This document shows positions 33,925 through 41,314 of a stretch of 64,000 nt of DNA, piece after piece. The stretch is from Sphingobium naphthae (lineage in GTDB: Bacteria; Pseudomonadota; Alphaproteobacteria; Sphingomonadales; Sphingomonadaceae). The notes under the pieces are model-generated. The model was not told the DNA's origin and ran no database searches. It worked only from the letters and a program-made list of their open reading frames with translations. The first letter of the stretch is position 1. Each line of letters begins with the position of its first letter. Position numbers and translations under genes: made by a program. The stretch is from positions 62,001-126,000 of the forward strand of contig NZ_JAJGNO010000001.1 of NCBI RefSeq assembly GCF_020782235.1, in the 5' to 3' direction.

Positions 33925-34689
33925 TCAGCGCTCCATCGCGCTGGCCGTATCCTCCAGCGCCAGGTCGACCAGCACGCCCATGGCTTCGGCCGCGGCGTGC
34001 GGATCGCCCGCGACGATCGCGTCATAGACGCGGACATGGTCAGGGATCGGGTTGCGCGGCAGGGCGCGGGCGCGCTGCTTGAACTGGGTGGTCCAGTTGA
34101 CGGCCGCGCCGATGCTGGCGGTCAGCACCAGCAGCGCATCGTTGCGCGTGGCGTTGAGGATGGCATTGTGGAAATCGCGGTCGGCCGCGCGCCCCGCCTC
34201 GGTCGCCAGCGTGTGGCGGCGCATCGCGGCGAGCGCGTCCTTCATCAGCCGTAAATCCTCCTTGTCGCGCCGCTGCGCCGCGAGCCGCGCTGCCGCCGGC
34301 TCGACGATGGCGCGTAGTTCGAACAGGTCCCGCACGAACTGGATGTCGGGCTCCCCGGCGAAGGCCCAGGCGAGCACGTCGGGGTCCAGCAGGTTCCAGC
34401 GGTTGCGCGGCAGCACGCGAGTGCCCGCCTTGGGCCGGCTTTCCACCAGCCCCTTGGCGGTCAGCACCTGGATCGCCTCGCGATAGGCGCTGCGCGACAC
34501 TTCCAGTTCCTCGGCGAAGGCGACTTCGCCCGACAGGGTGTCGCCCGGCTGATATTGGCCCGACAAGATCGCCGTGCCCAGCTTGTGCGCGATCGCGCCG
34601 TGCAGCCGCCGGCCCGGCCCCCTGGTTGCCCGCTCCTTGCCGTTCCTGTCCGTCTCCGCCGCTTGCAAAGACGGATTTTCCTTCACCAT
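33925..34689 (-). CDS. GntR-family regulator (FadR subfamily) of the arabinan/arabinose regulon
   Basis: 254 residues from the ATG at 34689, with GGAGGAAG upstream. The winged helix reads LGTAILSGQYQPGDTLSGEV then LEVSRSAYREAIQVLTAKGLVESRPKAGTRVLPR. The FCD ligand domain follows, with the metal-type residues in LFELRAIVEPAAARLAA, DRDFHNAILNATRN and DHVRVYDAIVAGD (Asp/His ligands). The gene is divergent from araD1, and motif B lies between them, consistent with autoregulation. The effector is probably an arabinose-derived sugar acid; this is inferred. Confidence 0.88.
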   Translation of the reverse strand: MVKENPSLQAAETDRNGKERATRGPGRRLHGAIAHKLGTAILSGQYQPGDTLSGEVAFAEELEVSRSAYREAIQVLTAKGLVESRPKAGTRVLPRNRWNLLDPDVLAWAFAGEPDIQFVRDLFELRAIVEPAAARLAAQRRDKEDLRLMKDALAAMRRHTLATEAGRAADRDFHNAILNATRNDALLVLTASIGAAVNWTTQFKQRARALPRNPIPDHVRVYDAIVAGDPHAAAEAMGVLVDLALEDTASAMER

Positions 34690-34767
34690 TCGGGCTTCCT
34701 CCCCCCTCCATCCTTTGAGGCATGACTTACCGTAGAATACAATCATTGCCTTTACCATTGCCGTGTA

Positions 34768-34782
34768 ATATGTCGGAGTAAT
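34768..34782 (+). promoter_or_regulatory. GntR-regulon motif B (GntR / araD1 divergent promoter)
   Basis: ATATGTCGGAGTAAT lies midway between the divergent starts at 34689 and 34874. It shares ATGTCGGAGTAAT with the other sites and could serve both directions. Confidence 0.65.
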
Positions 34783-34873
34783 TCGGATTCACCGCCACGG
34801 CGACGATGGTCGTCGGGGCCATTCATTCTTGGTCGGAACCAGCGCCGGAAAGGCGCGCGGGAGGAGAGTTTCC

Positions 34874-35866
34874 ATGACATTGCGTCTGTTGCAGCACCGT
34901 TCGGACTCTGGCGAACGGGCGGTCATCGCCGCGCAGGGCGATGCGGCCCATTTCGTGCCGGGCTTTGCCAGCATCCGCGCGCTGGCGCTGCACGCGATCG
35001 CCGAAGGGATCAGCCTGGCGCAGGCCGTGGACGCCGCGGGCAAGGGCGATGCGGTGGACATCGCCGCCGAATATGCCGCCGACCGCCTGCTCGCCCCGAT
35101 CGATCATGACGATGGCGCGCATGTGCTGCTGACCGGCACGGGCCTGACCCACCTGGGCTCGGCCGAGGGGCGCGACAAGATGCACCGGGAAGCCGCGGCG
35201 GCCGAGAAGCAGACCGATTCCATGCGCATGTTCCTGGAAGGCTTGGAAGGCGGCAAGCCGGCGGCGGGCGCGGTCGGCCAGCAGCCCGAATGGTTCTACA
35301 AGGGCGACGGGTCGCAGCTGGTCGGGCCGACCGCCCCCTTCACCATGCCCGCCTTCGCCAAGGATGGCGGCGAGGAGCCGGAACTGGCCGGCATCTACCT
35401 GATCGGCGAGGATGGCACGCCCTATCGGCTGGGCCTGGCGCTCGCCAACGAATTTTCCGACCATGTGACCGAACGCCATAACTATCTGTGGCTTGCCCAC
35501 AGCAAGCTGCGCCAGGCGTCGCTGGGCCCGGAACTGCTGGTCGGCACGCCGCCCGAACATATCGAGGGGTCGAGCCGCATCCTGCGCGATGGCGACGTCA
35601 TTTGGGAAAAGCCGTTCCTGTCGGGCGAAGGCAATATGTCGCACAGCTTCGCCAATCTGGAACATCATCATTTCAAATATGACCTGTTCCGCCGCGCCGG
35701 CGACGTCCATGTCCATTTCTTCGGCACCGCCACCCTGTCCTTCAGCGACGGCGTGCAGACGCAGGAAGGCGACGTGTTCGAGATTCTCGCCGCGCCCTTC
35801 ACCCTGCCGGTGCGCAACGAACTGAAGCGCGCCGCACCTGTCCAGGTCGCCGTCAAGACGCTCTGA
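34874..35866 (+). CDS. araD1: AraD1/GguC family protein (2-keto-3-deoxy-L-arabonate dehydratase candidate)
   Basis: 330 residues from the ATG at 34874, with GGGAGGAGAG upstream. It belongs to the AraD1 (GguC) group related to the fumarylacetoacetate-hydrolase fold: EWFYKGDGSQLVGP in the middle and acidic metal-site segments EEPELAGIYLIGEDG and LANEFSDHVTERHNYLWLAH. AraD1 proteins replace the dihydrodipicolinate-synthase-like enzyme in non-phosphorylative L-arabinose breakdown and are thought to convert 2-keto-3-deoxy-L-arabonate to 2-ketoglutarate semialdehyde. The next gene starts 6 bp after the stop, so the two are co-translated. Confidence 0.82.
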   Translation: MTLRLLQHRSDSGERAVIAAQGDAAHFVPGFASIRALALHAIAEGISLAQAVDAAGKGDAVDIAAEYAADRLLAPIDHDDGAHVLLTGTGLTHLGSAEGRDKMHREAAAAEKQTDSMRMFLEGLEGGKPAAGAVGQQPEWFYKGDGSQLVGPTAPFTMPAFAKDGGEEPELAGIYLIGEDGTPYRLGLALANEFSDHVTERHNYLWLAHSKLRQASLGPELLVGTPPEHIEGSSRILRDGDVIWEKPFLSGEGNMSHSFANLEHHHFKYDLFRRAGDVHVHFFGTATLSFSDGVQTQEGDVFEILAAPFTLPVRNELKRAAPVQVAVKTL

Positions 35867-35871
35867 GCCCG

Positions 35872-36798
35872 ATGGACCCGATCCGTATCGCGATCGTCGG
35901 CATCGGCAAGATCGCGCGCGACCAGCATGTGCCGGCCATTCGCGGCAATGGCGCGTTCAGCCTGGCGGCCACGGTCAGCCCGCATGACGCGGGCCTGCCC
36001 GGCGTGCCGCACCATGCCAGCCTGGACGCGCTGCTGGCGCAGGGGCCGGCGGTGGACGCCGTGGCGCTCTGCACCCCGCCGCAGGTGCGCTATGACCTGG
36101 CGGCGCAGGCGCTGAGCCGGGGCGCGCATGTGTTTCTGGAAAAGCCGCCCGGCGCCACGCTGGCGGAGGTCGAGGCGCTCAAAGCCCAGGCGGACAAGGT
36201 CGGCGCGACCCTGTTCGCCGCCTGGCACAGCCGCTTTGCCGCCGGCGTCGCTCCCGCCCGCGCCTGGCTGGCCGAGCGCCGGATCGAGAAAGTGTCGATC
36301 GTCTGGCGCGAGGATGTGCGCGTATGGCATCCGGGCCAGGCCTGGATCTGGCAGCCCGGCGGGCTGGGCGTGTTCGATCCGGGCATCAACGCGCTCTCGA
36401 TCGTGACGCACATATTGCCCCGCCCCTTCTTCCTGAAGGACGCGACATTGGTGCTGCCGGAAAACCGCGCCGCGCCGATCGCCGCCGATCTGGCCTTTCG
36501 CGACACCGCGGGCGCGCCAATCCACATGGACCTGGATTGGCGGCAGACCGGCCCGCAAAGCTGGGACATCCATGTCGACACCGATGCGGGCACGCTGAAG
36601 CTCAGCCATGGCGGCGCGGTGCTGACATTGCCGAGCGGCACCGAACATGGCGAGGATATCGAATATGCGGGGCTCTACAGCCGCTTCGCCACGCTGATCC
36701 GCGGCGGGCGCAGCGATGTGGACACAGCGCCCCTGCGACTGGTCGCCGACGCCTTCCTGCGCGGCCGGCGCGAGACCACCGACGCATTTCACGACTGA
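35872..36798 (+). CDS. Gfo/Idh/MocA aldose 1-dehydrogenase (probable L-arabinose 1-dehydrogenase)
   Basis: 308 residues. The Rossmann start is IRIAIVGIGKIARDQHVPAI. The catalytic Lys is in the conserved LEKPPGATL, and FDPGINALSI supplies the DxxxN pair used by the Azospirillum-type L-arabinose and D-galactose 1-dehydrogenases. Length matches those enzymes (about 309). It oxidises the sugar to its lactone with NAD(P), the first step before the SMP-30 lactonase. L-arabinose rather than D-galactose is inferred from the arabinanase neighbours; many homologues accept both. Confidence 0.85.
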   Translation: MDPIRIAIVGIGKIARDQHVPAIRGNGAFSLAATVSPHDAGLPGVPHHASLDALLAQGPAVDAVALCTPPQVRYDLAAQALSRGAHVFLEKPPGATLAEVEALKAQADKVGATLFAAWHSRFAAGVAPARAWLAERRIEKVSIVWREDVRVWHPGQAWIWQPGGLGVFDPGINALSIVTHILPRPFFLKDATLVLPENRAAPIAADLAFRDTAGAPIHMDLDWRQTGPQSWDIHVDTDAGTLKLSHGGAVLTLPSGTEHGEDIEYAGLYSRFATLIRGGRSDVDTAPLRLVADAFLRGRRETTDAFHD

Positions 36799-36827
36799 AT
36801 TTTCACGCAAAGAGGGAGAGGACGGAC

Positions 36828-38393
36828 ATGATCAAGACTTTGCGCCGCACCACCGCAGCGCTGCTGCTGGCGGCAAGCGCGCTGGCGACACCGGCGATCG
36901 CCGACACCGACGGCACGCCCACCAGCGCGACCATCCACGCCGACACGCCTGGCCCGGTCTATGACAAGCGCATCTTCACCCAGTTCGCCGAGCATCTGGG
37001 AACCGGCATCTATGGCGGGCTGTGGGTCGGGAAAGACCGGTCGATCCCCAACACCAACGGCTTTCGCAACGATGTCGTCGCGGCGCTGCGCAACCTGTCC
37101 GTGCCGGTGATCCGCTGGCCGGGCGGCTGTTTCGCCGACGAATATCATTGGCGCGAGGGCGTCGGCCCCAAGGCCAAGCGCCCGGTCAAGGTCAACACCC
37201 ATTGGGGCGGCGTGACCGAGCCCAACACGGTCGGCACCGACGAGTTTTTCGAACTGCTGCGCCAGGTCGGCGCGGAAGCCTATGTCGCGGGCAATGTCGG
37301 CAACGGCACGCCGCAGGAAATGGCGGAGTGGGTCGAATATATGACCGCGCCCGCCGGCACGCTGGCCGACGAACGCGCGAGCAACGGGCACAAGGAGCCC
37401 TATGCCGTTCCCTATTTCGGCGTCGGCAATGAATTGTGGGGCTGCGGCGGCAACATGCGCGCCGAATATGCCGCCGACGTGACCCGTCGCTACGCCACCT
37501 TCATCAAGGCGCCGCGCGGCACCAAGATCATGAAGATCGCGGCGGGCGCCAATGTCGACGACTATAACTGGACCGAGACAATGATGCGGGTCGCGGGCGA
37601 CCAGCTCGATGCGCTGTCGCTCCATTATTACACCCTGCCCCAGGGCGGCTGGCCGCCCAAGGCCGACCCGGTCAATTTCGACGAGACGCTGTGGGCCGAT
37701 ACCCTGTCCAAGGCCGTCCACATGGACGAGCTGATCACCAAGCATACGGCGATCATGGACAAATATGATCCCCAGAAGCGCGTCTTCCTGGCGGTCGACG
37801 AATGGGGCACCTGGTATGCGCAGGATCCCGGCACGCATCCGGGCTTCCTGCGGCAGCAGAATACGCTGCGCGACGCGCTGGTCGCCTCCATCCATCTCGA
37901 CATCTTCGCCAAGCATGCCGACCGCGTGCGCATGTCCGCCATCGCGCAGATGGTGAACGTGCTGCAGGCGATGATCCTGACCGATGGCAAGAAGATGGTG
38001 CTGACGCCCACCTATCATGTGTTCGAGATGTACAAGCCCTGGCAGGACGCGACCGTGCTGCCGATCGAGCTCGACACACCCTGGTATGGCAAGGGGCAGT
38101 TCACCATGCCGGCGGTCAGCGGTTCCGCGGTGAAGGGCAAGGATGGCAAGGTCCATGTCGGCCTGTCCAACCTGGACCCGAACCAGCCCAACACGGTGAC
38201 GGTGAAGCTGGACGGCCTGAACGCCGCCACCGTGTCCGGCCGCATCCTGACCGCGTCGGCCATGAACGCGCACAACACGTTCGATGCGCCCGAAACGATC
38301 AAGCCCGCGCCGTTTACCGGCGCGCAGGTCAGCGGCGGCACACTGAGCGTCACGCTGCCGCCCAAGTCGGTGGTCGTGCTGGACCTGCAATAG
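36828..38393 (+). CDS. GH51 alpha-L-arabinofuranosidase, exported
   Basis: 521 residues from the ATG at 36828, with GAGGGAGAGGAC upstream. The signal peptide ends ALATPAIADT, so it works in the periplasm. The GH51 barrel shows IRWPGGCFADEYHWREGVGP, the acid/base Glu in FGVGNELWGCGG and the nucleophile Glu in FLAVDEWGTWY. A C-terminal beta-sandwich ends VVVLDLQ. It removes terminal L-arabinofuranose from arabinan or arabinoxylan fragments. It follows the dehydrogenase by 29 bp and is probably in the same transcript. Confidence 0.95.
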   Translation: MIKTLRRTTAALLLAASALATPAIADTDGTPTSATIHADTPGPVYDKRIFTQFAEHLGTGIYGGLWVGKDRSIPNTNGFRNDVVAALRNLSVPVIRWPGGCFADEYHWREGVGPKAKRPVKVNTHWGGVTEPNTVGTDEFFELLRQVGAEAYVAGNVGNGTPQEMAEWVEYMTAPAGTLADERASNGHKEPYAVPYFGVGNELWGCGGNMRAEYAADVTRRYATFIKAPRGTKIMKIAAGANVDDYNWTETMMRVAGDQLDALSLHYYTLPQGGWPPKADPVNFDETLWADTLSKAVHMDELITKHTAIMDKYDPQKRVFLAVDEWGTWYAQDPGTHPGFLRQQNTLRDALVASIHLDIFAKHADRVRMSAIAQMVNVLQAMILTDGKKMVLTPTYHVFEMYKPWQDATVLPIELDTPWYGKGQFTMPAVSGSAVKGKDGKVHVGLSNLDPNQPNTVTVKLDGLNAATVSGRILTASAMNAHNTFDAPETIKPAPFTGAQVSGGTLSVTLPPKSVVVLDLQ

Positions 38394-38400
38394 GAGTTTG

Positions 38401-38432
38401 GAGCGGGCGGAGGGTGGAATGGCCGCCCGCTC
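38401..38432 (+). terminator. Hairpin after the GH51 gene
   Basis: GAGCGGGCGG (38401-38410) and CCGCCCGCTC (38423-38432) form a perfect 10-bp stem 8 bp after the stop. No T run follows, so it may only attenuate read-through into the GH43 gene. Confidence 0.6.
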
Positions 38433-38540
38433 CATCCCATCGGCGACCCGCTCCGGCAAAAGCCGGAGCAGAGTAGACATTCAGGCGAACGGGAGCTTCC
38501 GACTGTGCGGGATCCCGTCGCCCCCAAAGGAGAGGCCGGC

Positions 38541-39587
38541 ATGAAGCGGCAGATGATCACGACATGGCTGAGCCTAGCCCTTCTTGGCGCACCCGCCTGC
38601 GCCCAGCAGCCGCCCGAGCCGGCGCGCGAAACGCTCAACAGCCGCCTTGCCGGCGACCTTGCGCCCACCCATGATCCGGTGATCATTCGCGAAGGCGACA
38701 CCTATCATGTGTTCAGCACCGGCCATGGCAAGCGGCTGATCGAAACCCGGACCTCCACCGACCTTGTCACCTGGAAGGCCGGGGACCCCGTCTTCACCGC
38801 CCTGCCCGCCTGGGCGAGCCAGGCGATCCCGGGCAGCAACGGCATGTGGGCGCCCGACATTTCCCATGTCGACGGGCGCTACCGGCTCTATTATTCGGTT
38901 TCGACCTTCGGGTCCAACCGCTCGGCGATCGGCCTTGCCACGGCAAAGACGCTGGACCGCGCCTCGCCCGATTATGGCTGGCGCGACGAGGGGCTGGTGG
39001 TCATGTCCACAACCGCGGATGATTTCAACGCGATCGACCCCAATTTCATCATCGATCGTGATGGCCGCCACTGGCTGGCGCTGGGGAGTTTCTGGACCGG
39101 CATCAAGCTGTTCGAACTGGACCCCAAAACCGGCAAGCCCAAGGACCCGAAGGCAAAGCCGATCAGCATCGCGCGGCGCCCCGCCCCGGCCGGCGCGCCC
39201 GCTCCGGTCGAGGCGCCCTTCATCGTCGACCATGGCGGCTATTATTGGCTGATGGTCAGCTACGACTATTGCTGCAAGGGCGTGAACAGCACCTATTATA
39301 CGGTCATGGGCCGATCCAAGGCGATCACCGGCCCCTATGTCGGCAAGGATGGCAGCAAGCTGATGGAGGGCGGCGGCACCATCTTCCTGCGCGCCGATCT
39401 GCAGGAACAGCAGCGCTGGCGCGGTCCGGGCCATGCGGGTTGGCTGCACGACAAGGACGGCAGGACCGGGATAAACACGGATTATGTCGTCTACCATGCC
39501 TATGACCGCCAGGCGAACGGCGCCCCGACGCTGCGCATCGCGCCGGTCATATGGGGTGATGACGGCTGGCCCGTCGCACAATATTGA
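38541..39587 (+). CDS. GH43 endo-arabinanase-like enzyme, exported
   Basis: 348 residues from the ATG at 38541, with AAAGGAGAGG upstream. The signal peptide ends APACAQQ, possibly with a lipidated Cys. The five-bladed GH43 propeller has the general-base Asp in LAPTHDPVIIREG (D45), the pKa-modulating Asp in NAIDPNFIID and the acid Glu in APVEAPFIVDHGGYYWL. YDYCCKGVNSTYYTVMGRS is typical of the arabinan endo-1,5-alpha-L-arabinosidase subgroup (GH43_5 type). It cuts the arabinan backbone to oligosaccharides for the exo-acting neighbours. Confidence 0.9.
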   Translation: MKRQMITTWLSLALLGAPACAQQPPEPARETLNSRLAGDLAPTHDPVIIREGDTYHVFSTGHGKRLIETRTSTDLVTWKAGDPVFTALPAWASQAIPGSNGMWAPDISHVDGRYRLYYSVSTFGSNRSAIGLATAKTLDRASPDYGWRDEGLVVMSTTADDFNAIDPNFIIDRDGRHWLALGSFWTGIKLFELDPKTGKPKDPKAKPISIARRPAPAGAPAPVEAPFIVDHGGYYWLMVSYDYCCKGVNSTYYTVMGRSKAITGPYVGKDGSKLMEGGGTIFLRADLQEQQRWRGPGHAGWLHDKDGRTGINTDYVVYHAYDRQANGAPTLRIAPVIWGDDGWPVAQY

Positions 39588-39593
39588 TCCAAG

Positions 39594-39608
39594 ATTAGTC
39601 TGACTTAA
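39594..39608 (+). promoter_or_regulatory. GntR-regulon motif D (before the second GH43 gene)
   Basis: ATTAGTCTGACTTAA is the closest of the five sites to the ideal palindrome ATTAGTCNGACTAAT. It is 15 bp before the GH43 start at 39623, so the gene may have its own regulated promoter; the position close to the start would block initiation. Confidence 0.65.
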
Positions 39609-39622
39609 CCGGAGAGAATCAG

Positions 39623-41050
39623 ATGCCTTTCGCCCTGTCCCGCCGTGGCTTCATCGGCAGCGCCGCCGCCTTGTCGGCCGCGCCGATGGCGGTGCGCGCC
39701 GCCTCGGACGAGGCCGCTGCGCCCGTGCCCGTCAACCCGCTGGTCAAGAACCGCGCCGACGCGCAGGTCTTCCGCCATGAGGATGGCTATTATTACATGA
39801 CGGGCTCCGTCCCCGAATATGACCGGCTGGTGCTGCGCCGGTCCAAGACCATCGCCGGCCTTGCCACGGCGGAGGAGAAGGTGCTTTGGCGCCATGAGGC
39901 GAGCGGCCCGCGGTCGGGCTTCATCTGGGCGCCCGAATTGCACCAGATCGATGGCGTCTGGCACATGTATTTCGCCGCCGGACCGAGCGGCGGTGGCGAT
40001 GATGTGTTCCGCATCCGCACCTATGCGATCGTGTGCGACGGCGCCGACCCGATGACCGGCACATGGCGCGTGCTGGGCGAATTCCAGTCGCCCTGGGACA
40101 GCTTCAACCTCGATTCGACCATCTTCACGCATAAGGGCGTGCGCTATTTCGTATGGGCCCAGCGCGAACCGGGGATCGAGACCAACTCCAACCTGTATAT
40201 CGCCCCCCTCAAGACGCCGCTGACGCTGGCGGCGAAGCCCGCGCGGCTGACCGTTCCGACGCTCGACTGGGAAGTGCGCGGCTACAAGGTCGCCGAAGCG
40301 CCGGCCATCCTGCATCGCAACGGCCGCCTGTTCATGACCTATTCGGCCAGCGCCACCGACGCGCGCTATTGCCTGGGGCTGCTGACCGCGGACGAGAATG
40401 CCGACCTGATGGACCCCAAAAGCTGGACCAAGTCCAAGCAGCCGGTGTTCGTCACCAATCGGCAGACGAGCGTGTATGGCCCCGGGCACAACAGCTTCAC
40501 CGTCGATGAGCAGGGGCGCGATATCCTCGTCTATCATGGCCGCGACTATGAAGCGATCGAGGGCGACCCGCTGTTCAACCCCGACCGACACACCCGCGTC
40601 CAGCGCCTCTATTACACCGCCGAGGGCACGCCCGATTTCGGCGTGCCGGTCGGCAATGGGCCGATGCCCGAACGCTTCATTTCCGCCGCCACGCCGACCG
40701 CGCTGCTGGCGCATGACGGCGCGCGGCTGATCGGCGGCAACCCGTCGCTGGCGCAAACCCAGTTCCGCCAGACCAAGGGCCGCGCCGGCAAGGAAAGCGT
40801 CATGCTGTCCCCCATATTGATGCCCGACCATTATCTGGTCGCGGGCAAGGATGGCGCCGTCACGTTGCAGCCGGACAGCAAGAGCGCGGACTTTTCGCTC
40901 CGCAGCCAGTTCGTGCGGCTGGAGGAGAAGGGCCAGGGCTTGCTGCGATTCGCCGCCGTGGGCGCGCCGGGCAAGGCACTGGGGCTGGCCGATGGGCAGA
41001 TCCGGCTGGTCGGCAGCCGCGAGACGAGCGCCTATTGGCGCGCAGACTGA
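39623..41050 (+). CDS. GH43 exo-arabinofuranosidase with C-terminal arabinose-binding domain, Tat-exported
   Basis: 475 residues. The twin-arginine signal LSRRGFIGSAAAL indicates folded export. The GH43 propeller (GH43_26-like) has the Asp in RADAQVFRHEDGYYYMTGS, the second Asp in FNLDSTIFTHKG and the Glu in KVAEAPAILH. From about residue 345 a second domain follows (FRQTKGRAGKESVMLSPI, LVAGKDGAVTLQ, LRSQFVRLEEKG), resembling the AbfB/CBM42 beta-trefoil that binds arabinofuranose side chains. Exo-alpha-1,5-L-arabinofuranosidases of this subfamily often carry such a module. It would release arabinose from arabino-oligosaccharides. Confidence 0.88.
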   Translation: MPFALSRRGFIGSAAALSAAPMAVRAASDEAAAPVPVNPLVKNRADAQVFRHEDGYYYMTGSVPEYDRLVLRRSKTIAGLATAEEKVLWRHEASGPRSGFIWAPELHQIDGVWHMYFAAGPSGGGDDVFRIRTYAIVCDGADPMTGTWRVLGEFQSPWDSFNLDSTIFTHKGVRYFVWAQREPGIETNSNLYIAPLKTPLTLAAKPARLTVPTLDWEVRGYKVAEAPAILHRNGRLFMTYSASATDARYCLGLLTADENADLMDPKSWTKSKQPVFVTNRQTSVYGPGHNSFTVDEQGRDILVYHGRDYEAIEGDPLFNPDRHTRVQRLYYTAEGTPDFGVPVGNGPMPERFISAATPTALLAHDGARLIGGNPSLAQTQFRQTKGRAGKESVMLSPILMPDHYLVAGKDGAVTLQPDSKSADFSLRSQFVRLEEKGQGLLRFAAVGAPGKALGLADGQIRLVGSRETSAYWRAD

Positions 41051-41090
41051 GATCGCCGGCCAAGTCCGACAAAAGCCTGCAAGATCAAGG

Positions 41091-41119
41091 GGGCCGGTCA
41101 TACATGGGATGGCCGGCCC
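41091..41119 (+). terminator. Hairpin after the second GH43 gene
   Basis: GGGCCGGTCAT (41091-41101) pairs with ATGGCCGGCCC (41109-41119) with one G-T pair, 40 bp after the stop and followed by C then TTT. Confidence 0.6.
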
Positions 41120-41236
41120 CTTTCGCGATGCGCGGCTTTACACGGCAGCGCGGACCGGCACTGTCCCGACATGCAGCATAAATGTCACAAGCATCCCACG
41201 TCCTGAAATGGCGCGCCAACTTTCCGCTTGCGCTTC

Positions 41237-41267
41237 ATTTGTCGGAGCAATAATTAGTCAGAGTAAT
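41237..41267 (+). promoter_or_regulatory. Tandem GntR-regulon motifs C1 and C2 before the TonB receptor
   Basis: ATTTGTCGGAGCAAT (41237-41251) and ATTAGTCAGAGTAAT (41253-41267) are spaced 16 bp centre to centre, about 60 bp upstream of the receptor start. Two adjacent sites suggest cooperative repression of the uptake receptor. Confidence 0.7.
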
Positions 41268-41314
41268 TCAGGCATGGCATGGCGTATGCGCCAGCCCCAG
41301 GGGAGGATTAGCTG

